6,175 nucleotides of DNA from Candidatus Proteinoplasmatales archaeon SG8-5 (GCA_001595885.1 LSSH01000036.1:1-6175); one strand, 5' to 3'; shown: positions 1 to 4,953, numbered from the stretch's first letter. Numbers and translations are program-made. The notes: generated by a model from the letters alone, not told the origin.

Positions 1-1785
1 GCTCTCGGACCCGTCGAACTCGCCGACCAGGGCCTGCACGTCACCCGTCTTCTCGAGTATCGTGACTCGCTCCGCAGGGTCGGACACCATTTCAAGGGCG
101 CTCCGGCAGAGCCTGATGGCTTCGGGATTGGAGAACCTCTCCTTCGCCCTGTCGGCCGCCCTGACCAGGTAATCAAGGGCTTTGGCATCGCCCGCCTCGT
201 AGTAATGATGGGCCAGGTCGCTCAGCACGTCGTCCTCCTCGACGTCCCGCATCGCCTCGATGGCATCGCCCACCATCCTGTGGTACTCCCTTCGGAGCTC
301 GTTGCCGAGGCTGCCGTACAGCACCTCCCTGATCTTGGTGTGGTCGAACCTGTACCTGCCCTCGAGGTAGTGTATGAGCCGGTGCTTCTTCTCCACCTCG
401 TTGAGGTTCTTGAGCAGGCCGAGCCTCGGCGTCTTCAGAATGCCTTCCAGTATGTCCGTGCCGAACTCCTCGCCAATGACCGCCCCCCACTCGAGCATCT
501 CCCTCTGGTCCTCCGCCAGGCGGTCTATCCTCCGCTTGACGACGTCGTAGACCTTGGAGGGTATCTCCAGCTCGTCGATGTCCGTAGCGAGGGCCCATCT
601 GCCATCCTCGTTCAATGCGATCGACCCGGTCTCCGCTAGGAGCTTGAGGGCCTCCAGGACGTACAGGGGCATGCCCTCGGTCTCGGTGAATATCCTATTG
701 ATGAACTCCTCGCCCAGGTCTGCGGGGGCCAGCACGTTGTTCACTAGCGCGCCGGTCCCGGCCTGGTCCAGCCTGTGCAGGTCGATCCTGCCGAAGAGCC
801 CTTCGCGGTTCATCAGCTGCATCGTTGTCTCGAGCTGATGCGGCGCCCCGTCCTCGGACAGGGAAACGTCCTCGGGCCGGTAGGTTCCCACGAGCAGGAC
901 AGCGTCCTTCTGCGTGTTCCTGGAGAGGTAGTGGAGCAGCGCCAGGGTGCTCGGGTCGGACCACTGCAGGTCGTCAAGGAACATGAGCACGGGATTGACC
1001 GTGGACAATCTCTGAAGGCCCAGGAGTATGTTGTCGAACAGGTTCTCCTGCACGAGCTTCGGGTCCTCTGCCGCGTAATCGACGCCCTCGTACTTCCCTG
1101 AGCTTAGCAGGCGGTTAATCATGGGCTCTATGGCACTAACCTCCGTCATGTCCCCGGCCCAGTCTTTGAGCACGTCGCCCAGCTCCCTTTCGAGGTCGAG
1201 CAGCGCCCTCCTGAGGTCGTAAATGAGGAACTCGTTCTCGCTGCCGGATATCACGGCGACTATGTGGACAACCGCGCCCTTCTCGATGATGATGCGGTAA
1301 TCGCCGAAGCCCATGACGTTGAGGGCGCTCTGCTGGCCCGAGCCGAACATGCTCATGGAGTCCTTGGCGAAGTCGCCGACCGCGCTGAGCATGGCAGTGA
1401 AGAGGTCCGCGTCCAGCTTGGATTCGACACGCTCGCTCTTGGACAGCAGTATGCCCGCCGAGTTCATCACGTAGACGCACTCGAGTCTCGGCGGTTTCTC
1501 GTGTGAGAACAGGTGGTCGAAGCCAACGCTCTTGAAGGCCTCGCGGACCGGCATGAATGGGGTGAGGGAATCGGAGAAGCACCAACCTTGGAGGACGCTG
1601 CACTCCCTGGACCTCGCGTATCCGATGAGCTCGTTCACCATCCGCGTCTTGCCGATGCCGGCCTCGCCCGAGATGAGCACCGTTGAACCGTTCCCACCGA
1701 TCGCGGCATCGAGAGAGCCCTTTAGGCTGGCCAGCTCGTCCTGGCGGCCCACTAGCTCGGACGGCTGCAGCACTGACCCGATCAT
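1..1785 (-). CDS. STAND/AAA_16-type predicted ATPase with an inserted roadblock/longin-like domain (C-terminus beyond window)
   Basis: This frame is open without a stop from the ATG at 1785 to the left edge, giving 595 residues, and continues outside the window. Residues 8-60 form the start of an AAA_16-type ATPase, with Walker A GEAGIGKT at 40-47. Walker B is VLMFLDDLQW at 266-275 (acidic pair D271/D272), followed by the YRPEDV strand near 302. Residues 405-500 resemble the winged-helix region of COG3899 ATPases (WGAVIGEEFG at 433-442). Residues 520-570 look like the first TPR/MalT-type helices (AHHYYEAGDAKALDYL). Such proteins are usually signal-transduction or transcriptional-control NTPases; no output domain is visible here. 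Between Walker A and Walker B about 115 extra residues (98-212) show a beta-beta-alpha-beta-beta-alpha pattern like roadblock/longin sensors. ATG 1785 is chosen because it opens directly onto the LVGRQDEL motif; TTG 1806 is an alternative. No clear Shine-Dalgarno is present. The family call is firm, the specific role unknown. Confidence 0.88.
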   Translation of the reverse strand, partial: MIGSVLQPSELVGRQDELASLKGSLDAAIGGNGSTVLISGEAGIGKTRMVNELIGYARSRECSVLQGWCFSDSLTPFMPVREAFKSVGFDHLFSHEKPPRLECVYVMNSAGILLSKSERVESKLDADLFTAMLSAVGDFAKDSMSMFGSGQQSALNVMGFGDYRIIIEKGAVVHIVAVISGSENEFLIYDLRRALLDLERELGDVLKDWAGDMTEVSAIEPMINRLLSSGKYEGVDYAAEDPKLVQENLFDNILLGLQRLSTVNPVLMFLDDLQWSDPSTLALLHYLSRNTQKDAVLLVGTYRPEDVSLSEDGAPHQLETTMQLMNREGLFGRIDLHRLDQAGTGALVNNVLAPADLGEEFINRIFTETEGMPLYVLEALKLLAETGSIALNEDGRWALATDIDELEIPSKVYDVVKRRIDRLAEDQREMLEWGAVIGEEFGTDILEGILKTPRLGLLKNLNEVEKKHRLIHYLEGRYRFDHTKIREVLYGSLGNELRREYHRMVGDAIEAMRDVEEDDVLSDLAHHYYEAGDAKALDYLVRAADRAKERFSNPEAIRLCRSALEMVSDPAERVTILEKTGDVQALVGEFDGSES

Positions 1786-1848
1786 GCACGAACAATGCCC
1801 CCGCAATAGAAAAAGATGTCGAATTCCGGCCTTGGCAGACGAATAATT

Positions 1849-1898
1849 ATCCAATGAAAAAATTTATATATTAATATAATAATATAGTATTGGATGGG
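1849..1898. promoter_or_regulatory. Divergent AT-rich promoter with palindromic TATA element and flanking inverted repeat
   Basis: The spacer between the minus-strand ATPase and the plus-strand microprotein is almost pure A/T from 1856 to 1886, in otherwise GC-rich DNA. It contains the perfect palindrome TATATTAATATA at 1867-1878, which can act as a TATA box in either direction. Its centre lies about 27 bases before the ATG at 1899, the spacing expected for a leaderless plus-strand transcript. In the other direction it would start transcription near 1846, giving the ATPase a leader of about 60 bases. ATCCAAT (1849-1855) and ATTGGAT (1889-1895) form an inverted repeat nearly centred on the palindrome. 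This arrangement could be an operator that blocks or positions TBP/TFB, but that is inference. Confidence 0.55.
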
Positions 1899-2024
1899 AT
1901 GCATATGAACGACGGGTCTGATTTTGACATGGTCGTGCGCCGAAGACGCGCCGCCGCGGTGAAGTGGTTCGCGCTGGCCTTGTGCCTGGCCACTTTCGTG
2001 CTGTACGGCTTCGTGGCGGCTTGA
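1899..2024 (+). CDS. Small single-helix membrane protein (41 aa), hypothetical
   Basis: A short frame, ATG 1899 to TGA 2022-2024, encodes a hydrophilic N-terminus with an Arg cluster (VVRRRRAAAVKW, about residues 12-23). A hydrophobic segment of about 18 residues follows (FALALCLATFVLYGFVAA) and runs to the C-terminus. The positive charges before the helix predict a cytoplasmic N-terminus and a tail-anchored topology. ATG 1899 is preferred because the palindromic TATA lies about 27 bases upstream, fitting a leaderless mRNA; ATG 1905 would give 39 residues. It is divergent from the ATPase gene and 80 bases upstream of pelA. I do not recognise a family, and no function can be assigned. Support comes from coherent membrane-protein composition plus a well-placed promoter; the short length keeps confidence moderate. 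Confidence 0.6.
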   Translation: MHMNDGSDFDMVVRRRRAAAVKWFALALCLATFVLYGFVAA

Positions 2025-2065
2025 TGAGATGTGCTCCAGCCTTTCTAGGGTTCGGGTAGATACTT

Positions 2066-2073
2066 CCAAATAT
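2066..2073 (+). promoter_or_regulatory. Possible TATA box of pelA
   Basis: CCAAATAT lies about 35 bases before the TTG start of pelA, in the 80-base gap after the upstream microprotein. It would start transcription around 2096, giving a leader of under 10 bases. GGTG at 2095-2098 is a partial match to an archaeal Shine-Dalgarno sequence, six bases before the start. The box is weak, and read-through from the upstream gene is equally possible. Confidence 0.3.
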
Positions 2074-2104
2074 CCGAGAACCATGTGCCTTGACGGTGTG
2101 AACC

Positions 2105-3142
2105 TTGAGGGTGATAAACCGGGACCCGAGAACGGGGAACATCAAGCTTAAGGTCCAGACTCTGGACGACCTCTGGCACTTGTACAACGTCATCGAGGGA
2201 GGAGACCTGGTCTTCGCCCTGACGACCAGGCGCGAGGAGACGCGGGCGGACGCCATCCGCGCGGAGAGGGGGGAGAAGAAGAGGATGTGGCTGGGCATCC
2301 GCGTCGAGAAGACCGAGTTCCATGAATTCTCCGATTGGCTGCGCATCCACGGTGTCATCGAGGAGGGCAGGCAAGACATAGGCAGCTACCACACCCTGAA
2401 CATATCGCTCGACGACGAGCTCAGCATCCAGAAGATATGGCTCCCCCACCAGCTCGACATCCTGGTCGACGCTGAGAAGACCACGGCCCGCGGCCTGATC
2501 ACCCTGCTGTCCATCGACGATGACGAAGCGGTGGTAGCCCAGCTGAGGGAGTACGGCGTGAAACAGACCGCAACCATCCGCTCCCCCCGCTCCGGCAAGC
2601 TCTACAAGACCAAGGACGATAGAGAGCAAGGCTACTTCGACGAGGTCATCACCGCCCTGAAGACCGAGATGGGGGACGGCCCCCTGATAGTCCTCGGTCC
2701 CGGTTTCGCCAAGGAACGTGTTGTCGCCTACGGGAGGGACAAGGCCGCTGACATCTTCAAGGACTGCCACCTGGAGGCCAGCGGCCAGAGCGGCATGGCC
2801 GGCGTCACCGAGGTCCTGAAGAAGGGGGTGGGCTCCAAGGTCCTGGAGGACTCGCGCGTCGCAATGGAGACCCAGCTCGTCGAGGGGCTGCTCGCCGAGA
2901 TATCGAAGGAAGGCCTGTACGCCTACGGGGAGACCGAGACGAGGCAGGCGGTGGAAGCCGGGGCGGTGGAGACCCTCCTCGTCACCAGCAACCGCATCAG
3001 GACCAAGACCTACGAGGAGATACTGGCAGCCGCCCAGAACCAGGGCTCCAAGGTCGTCATAATCAGCGAGGTCCACGAGGCAGGCAAGACCCTGGAGGCG
3101 CTGGGCGGCGTGGGGGCGCTGCTAAGATACAAGATGGGATGA
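2105..3142 (+). CDS. pelA: mRNA surveillance protein Pelota (aPelota/Dom34)
   Basis: This is a full-length archaeal Pelota of 345 residues. The family recognises ribosomes stalled with an empty or mRNA-less A site in the cytoplasm. It works with aEF1A in place of a release-factor GTPase and with ABCE1 for subunit splitting. The N-terminal Sm-like domain (about 1-125) carries the hallmark TLDDLWHLYNVIEGGD at 19-34 and HTLNIS at 96-101. The eRF1-like central domain (about 126-250) includes GPGFAKE at 198-204 and SGMAGVTEVLKKG at 229-241. The C-terminal eRF1_3 domain (about 251-345) includes TRQAVEAGAVETLLV at 279-293 and ends GGVGALLRYKMG. As expected for Pelota there is no GGQ peptide-release motif. 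The start is TTG: an in-frame TGA sits at 2099-2101, and only TTG 2105 gives the family N-terminus (M)RVINRD; GTG 2111 would cut it short. A 52-residue gene begins 4 bases after its stop, so the two are probably cotranscribed. Confidence 0.97.
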   Translation: MRVINRDPRTGNIKLKVQTLDDLWHLYNVIEGGDLVFALTTRREETRADAIRAERGEKKRMWLGIRVEKTEFHEFSDWLRIHGVIEEGRQDIGSYHTLNISLDDELSIQKIWLPHQLDILVDAEKTTARGLITLLSIDDDEAVVAQLREYGVKQTATIRSPRSGKLYKTKDDREQGYFDEVITALKTEMGDGPLIVLGPGFAKERVVAYGRDKAADIFKDCHLEASGQSGMAGVTEVLKKGVGSKVLEDSRVAMETQLVEGLLAEISKEGLYAYGETETRQAVEAGAVETLLVTSNRIRTKTYEEILAAAQNQGSKVVIISEVHEAGKTLEALGGVGALLRYKMG

Positions 3143-3145
3143 GAG

Positions 3146-3304
3146 ATGAGTTATATTGGACCATTGAAGGGAAGGCCCAAGGTTTACCTGGACCAGCAGA
3201 AGGACGTCAGGGAGTCGACCGGACCTGGCTTGATGAAAGTCCTGTTCTTGGTGGCGTTGGTGTTGGCAGTCGGGTTGGTTTTAATAATCCTTTTATTTGG
3301 TTAG
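3146..3304 (+). CDS. Small tail-anchored membrane protein (52 aa) immediately downstream of pelA
   Basis: The frame from ATG 3146 to TAG 3302-3304 lies in a different phase from longer spurious frames over the same bases. It encodes a basic, polar N-terminal half (SYIGPLKGRPKVYLDQQKDV, then RESTGPGLMK) and one strongly hydrophobic helix (VLFLVALVLAVGLVLIILL, about 32-50) ending FG. Charge distribution predicts the N-terminus in the cytoplasm and the helix as a C-terminal tail anchor. Only three bases separate the pelA stop from its ATG, and the pelA 3' end (GGGATGAGAG) supplies a purine-rich stretch, so translational coupling is plausible. No family is recognised. The size and tail-anchored layout resemble archaeal Sec61-beta/SecG, and there is a GP before the helix, but the usual Sec61-beta N-terminal motif is not evident, so I do not make that call. 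Confidence 0.7.
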   Translation: MSYIGPLKGRPKVYLDQQKDVRESTGPGLMKVLFLVALVLAVGLVLIILLFG

Positions 3305-3306
3305 GC

Positions 3307-3325
3307 TTGAAAGCCAGCTTTTCAA
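3307..3325 (+). terminator. Possible hairpin after the pelA operon
   Basis: TTGAAA (3307-3312) and TTTCAA (3320-3325) can pair as a six-base stem, extended by a G-T pair, directly after the stop codon of the 52-residue gene. It has no strong T-run after it, and archaea rely mainly on T-tracts, so a role in termination or 3'-end stability is only a suggestion. Confidence 0.25.
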
Positions 3326-3340
3326 TCACCTGTACCAAAC

Positions 3341-3350
3341 TACTTAAATA
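3341..3350 (+). promoter_or_regulatory. TATA box for the 58-aa membrane protein gene
   Basis: TACTTAAATA is centred about 28 bases before ATG 3375, which places transcription start at or next to the start codon (leaderless). The same eight-base core TACTTAAA occurs upstream of the cytidine deaminase-like gene at similar spacing. Confidence 0.6.
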
Positions 3351-3374
3351 ATCGAATAATCTATTTCATTATTC

Positions 3375-3551
3375 ATGGATTTGATTATGAGCCCGACGAT
3401 GCTGTCGTCGGACGTGCGGGGACGGAGAAAGCCGCTGGACAAGAACAAGTACACAGGATTCCAGATATTGATGAGCGCATACATATCTGCCGCGTTCCTG
3501 TACGTCTTCTTCATGTACTTAAGGGAAATAACCTTCATGTTCTTCGGTTAA
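3375..3551 (+). CDS. Small single-helix membrane protein (58 aa), hypothetical
   Basis: The frame from ATG 3375 to TAA 3549-3551 encodes a basic N-terminal region (DVRGRRKPLDKNKY, residues 13-26) and a hydrophobic, aromatic-rich segment of about 22 residues (FQILMSAYISAAFLYVFF, then MYL). A short hydrophobic C-terminal tail (REITFMFFG) follows. A single membrane helix with a cytoplasmic N-terminus is predicted; the tail may lie in the membrane interface. The start is supported by a TATA box about 28 bases upstream; ATG 3387 is an alternative giving 54 residues. It is transcribed separately from the pelA pair and converges with the deaminase gene, 63 bases from its stop. I recognise no family. 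Evidence for a real gene is the promoter fit, the positive-inside pattern and the lack of a better frame here; a longer minus-strand frame over the same bases looks like its shadow. Confidence 0.65.
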   Translation: MDLIMSPTMLSSDVRGRRKPLDKNKYTGFQILMSAYISAAFLYVFFMYLREITFMFFG

Positions 3552-3614
3552 AATACTACTGCTTGAACCAGATTTATTACATCATACAAGAGGTCTAATA
3601 AGCCCAATAGTCTT

Positions 3615-4004
3615 TCACATCCACTCGCCGGGCAGCAGCTCCTTCAGCTTGACCTTCTCGTCATCAGAGACTATAATCCAAGTATCTTCCCGGTTCCTCT
3701 TGTCGATCAAAGCCATCATCTCCCGGCACCGCCCGCAGGGATACATTATCTTATCGCCGCCGTAGGCAACGATGGTCCTGATGCGGGTCTCATCGCTGTG
3801 TGAAATCATGCCGGCTATCGCGGAATGCTCCGCGCAGAAACCGATGCCGCAGGCCAGGTCCAGGCATACGCCGGTGAATATCTCCCCATCAGCCGTGACC
3901 AGGGCCGCGCCCACCGACCCGACGTAGCCGCCGCTGACCTTCCTCTCTCGTACTAACTCCTTCGCCTTCGCGATGAGGTTCCGGTCTTCTTCGGTCAGGC
4001 TCAT
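3615..4004 (-). CDS. Cytidine deaminase-superfamily enzyme, atypical (129 aa)
   Basis: The protein has the zinc-site motifs of the small, tetrameric cytidine deaminase type. CAE is at 57-59 (C57 ligand, E59 catalytic proton shuttle) and PCGRC at 89-93 (C90 and C93 ligands). The family hydrolytically deaminates cytidine/deoxycytidine to uridine, or related bases such as blasticidin S, in the cytoplasm. The length of 129 residues matches the family. Two features differ from canonical cytidine deaminase. The ribose-binding N-x-E before the CAE motif reads C-L-D (47-49), and the Arg after CAE is His60 (CAEHSAI). The true substrate is therefore uncertain. ATG 4004 is chosen over an in-frame ATG at 4094 because a TATA box (4035-4026) sits 26-27 bases upstream of it, inside the would-be extension, and because homologous proteins begin with the helix MSLTEEDRNLIAKAKEL. 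The gene stands alone and converges with the 58-residue membrane gene. Confidence 0.9.
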   Translation of the reverse strand: MSLTEEDRNLIAKAKELVRERKVSGGYVGSVGAALVTADGEIFTGVCLDLACGIGFCAEHSAIAGMISHSDETRIRTIVAYGGDKIMYPCGRCREMMALIDKRNREDTWIIVSDDEKVKLKELLPGEWM

Positions 4005-4025
4005 TGGGTCGACGAATTTGGCGGT

Positions 4026-4035
4026 GTTTAAGTAA
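4026..4035 (-). promoter_or_regulatory. TATA box for the deaminase gene
   Basis: Read on the minus strand, TTACTTAAAC is centred about 26-27 bases before ATG 4004, the spacing for a leaderless transcript. It is the main sequence argument for the shorter deaminase start and shares TACTTAAA with the promoter at 3341-3350. Confidence 0.6.
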
Positions 4036-4070
4036 TTTGCGCCGCTCGTTGATCCAGAGTCGTATGGCAA

Positions 4071-4106
4071 ACCGCCCGAACAGTACACATTCAATCAAAG
4101 GGCGGT
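4071..4106. repeat. Inverted repeat ACCGCCC / GGGCGGT
   Basis: ACCGCCC at 4071-4077 and GGGCGGT at 4100-4106 are perfect inverted copies separated by 22 bases, in the roughly 160-base spacer between the divergent deaminase and two-helix membrane protein genes. The position, upstream of both TATA boxes, would suit a regulator-binding site, but a seven-base GC-rich repeat can arise by chance in this genome. Confidence 0.35.
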
Positions 4107-4119
4107 GGAGGAGATAAAA

Positions 4120-4137
4120 CCCGAAAGCCTTTTATGG
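4120..4137 (+). promoter_or_regulatory. BRE/TATA promoter for the two-helix membrane protein gene
   Basis: CCCGAAAGCCTTTTATGG combines a purine-rich BRE-like GAAAG with a TATA-like CTTTTATG. It would start transcription near 4159, about ten bases before ATG 4169. It closely matches the promoter of the next gene (CCCGAAAACCCTTTTACC at 4372-4389), so the two genes probably have separate but similarly read promoters. Confidence 0.5.
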
Positions 4138-4168
4138 TTGAGGGAGCCTTTGGTAAATGTGAAAGGCA

Positions 4169-4366
4169 ATGCATAGACGAGAGATGGTGGGTGAACTGTT
4201 ATCATTTCAGATATTATTCATTGTCCTTGGTGTTTTGGCGATATTTTTAGCGCTGTACTTTGAGTTTGAGCCAGTATTAAGAGTTTTGGCAGGCATTGTT
4301 GGAGTGCTAGTTATTATTATATGTATCCTAGGAATAATAAAGTTGAAGAAAGTGAAATACGGGTAA
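4169..4366 (+). CDS. Small two-helix membrane protein (65 aa), hypothetical
   Basis: The frame from ATG 4169 to TAA 4364-4366 encodes two hydrophobic helices, about 10-31 (LLSFQILFIVLGVLAIFLAL) and 38-58 (RVLAGIVGVLVIIICILGII). A short acidic turn (YFEFEP) joins them, and the C-terminus is basic (KLKKVKYG). A hairpin with both ends in the cytoplasm fits the charges (HRRE at the start, KLKK at the end). An in-frame TGA at 4160-4162 excludes a longer N-terminus; ATG 4184 is a shorter alternative. The gene is clearly more A/T-rich than the genes around it, with many ATA, ATT and TTA codons. Part of that follows from its Ile/Leu/Val/Phe content, but the choice of AT-ending codons also departs from neighbours such as pelA, which could reflect transfer or relaxed codon selection. 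No family is recognised. Confidence 0.75.
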   Translation: MHRREMVGELLSFQILFIVLGVLAIFLALYFEFEPVLRVLAGIVGVLVIIICILGIIKLKKVKYG

Positions 4367-4371
4367 GAGTG

Positions 4372-4389
4372 CCCGAAAACCCTTTTACC
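4372..4389 (+). promoter_or_regulatory. BRE/TATA promoter for the Lys-rich protein gene
   Basis: CCCGAAAACCCTTTTACC has a BRE-like GAAAA followed by the TATA-like CTTTTACC (4382-4389), centred about 26-27 bases before ATG 4412. This predicts a leaderless transcript starting at or beside the start codon. Confidence 0.55.
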
Positions 4390-4411
4390 CTGAACTCACA
4401 TATTGTTACCT

Positions 4412-4801
4412 ATGCCACCGAAGAAGAAATCAAAGAGCGCCCCCAAGAAATCCTGTTCGAAGAAGTCTAAACCGAAGAAGGAGAATAAAAAGCAGACCAA
4501 GAAGGCCGACATCCCAAAGGAGAAGGAGAAGCTGCAGGCCCGCTTGTCAGTTCTACTGGTGGAGTGCGAGGACTTCTGGTCGGGCAAGAGGGGGAAGCAC
4601 AGCCACGTGAATCCCATCTTCACCGAGTACTGGCGGCTGGTGGACCTCGCGCGGGACCTCTATCCGAATAACACGGTGTTCAACGAGCTGGACATTCATG
4701 ATGTCACGCAGCCCAATGCCGACGACATCCAGGCGCTGGAGATGGACGTCAGGAAGATGCTGGCGGTCTTCGACATCGAGGATATCTACGAAGAGACCTG
4801 A
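4412..4801 (+). CDS. Hypothetical protein with a lysine-rich N-terminal tail (129 aa)
   Basis: The first 40 residues contain 18 lysines with Pro and Ser (MPPKKKSKSAPKKSCSKKSK and onward) and are almost certainly disordered and strongly basic. Residues 41-129 are a mostly helical, acidic domain: LQARLSVLLVECEDFWSG (41-58), a YWRLVDLARDLYP helix (73-85), and a C-terminal helix (about 104-120, IQALEMDVRKMLAVF) ending DIEDIYEET. A basic tail on a compact domain suggests binding to nucleic acid or ribosomes, by analogy with histone H1-like tails; this is inference, and the domain itself is not recognised. ATG 4412 is preferred over an in-frame TTG at 4403 because a TATA element lies 26-27 bases upstream, and MPPKKK is a natural start. 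Its 3' end converges with the surface-protein gene. Confidence 0.82.
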   Translation: MPPKKKSKSAPKKSCSKKSKPKKENKKQTKKADIPKEKEKLQARLSVLLVECEDFWSGKRGKHSHVNPIFTEYWRLVDLARDLYPNNTVFNELDIHDVTQPNADDIQALEMDVRKMLAVFDIEDIYEET

Positions 4802-4881
4802 TGGAACCGGACATGAATTCTCATTACCAATTATTCCGCAGGCGGCTCGGTTGACTGCTCGATTGTCGAGTCTGCTCGGTA

Positions 4882-4953
4882 GGTGGTTCGGCAGGTTACT
4901 CGGTCGGTGGTTCGGCAGGCTGCTCGGCAGGTGGTTCGCCCGGCTCATCGGCA
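4882..4953. repeat. Three tandem 24-bp repeats spanning the surface-protein stop codon
   Basis: Units at 4882-4905, 4906-4929 and 4930-4953 each begin GGTGGTTCG and share most positions. On the minus strand each encodes eight residues of a Pro/Glu/Ala repeat of the PAEPPTE(Q) or EPPAEQPA type. A more degenerate unit follows from 4954. The first unit carries the stop codon of the overlapping gene. Confidence 0.75.

Noticed and set aside
205..1795. Several open frames of 80-219 residues on both strands over the left third
   Set aside because: They are Arg/Pro/His-rich shadows of the long minus-strand ATPase frame, which is continuous from 1785 to the window edge and carries Walker motifs.
2045..3076. 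343-residue minus-strand frame opposite pelA
   Set aside because: It is antisense to a strongly conserved Pelota gene. The length reflects GC-rich codon structure, and no domain is recognisable.
3146..3304. Assignment of the 52-residue protein as Sec61-beta/SecG
   Set aside because: Size and topology fit, and a GP precedes the helix, but I see no convincing match to the conserved region before the helix; left as hypothetical.
3139..3351. 70-residue plus-strand frame after pelA
   Set aside because: It overlaps the pelA stop and reads polar then mixed sequence. The 52-residue frame in another phase has a coherent membrane helix and a better start at 3146.
4858..4870. Small hairpin CTCGA-TTG-TCGAG between the convergent genes as a terminator
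   Set aside because: The stem is only five bases with no T-tract, too weak to call a terminator.
4882..4953. 24-bp tandem repeats as a possible CRISPR array
   Set aside because: The units are directly adjacent with no spacers and keep a protein reading frame, so they are coding repeats.
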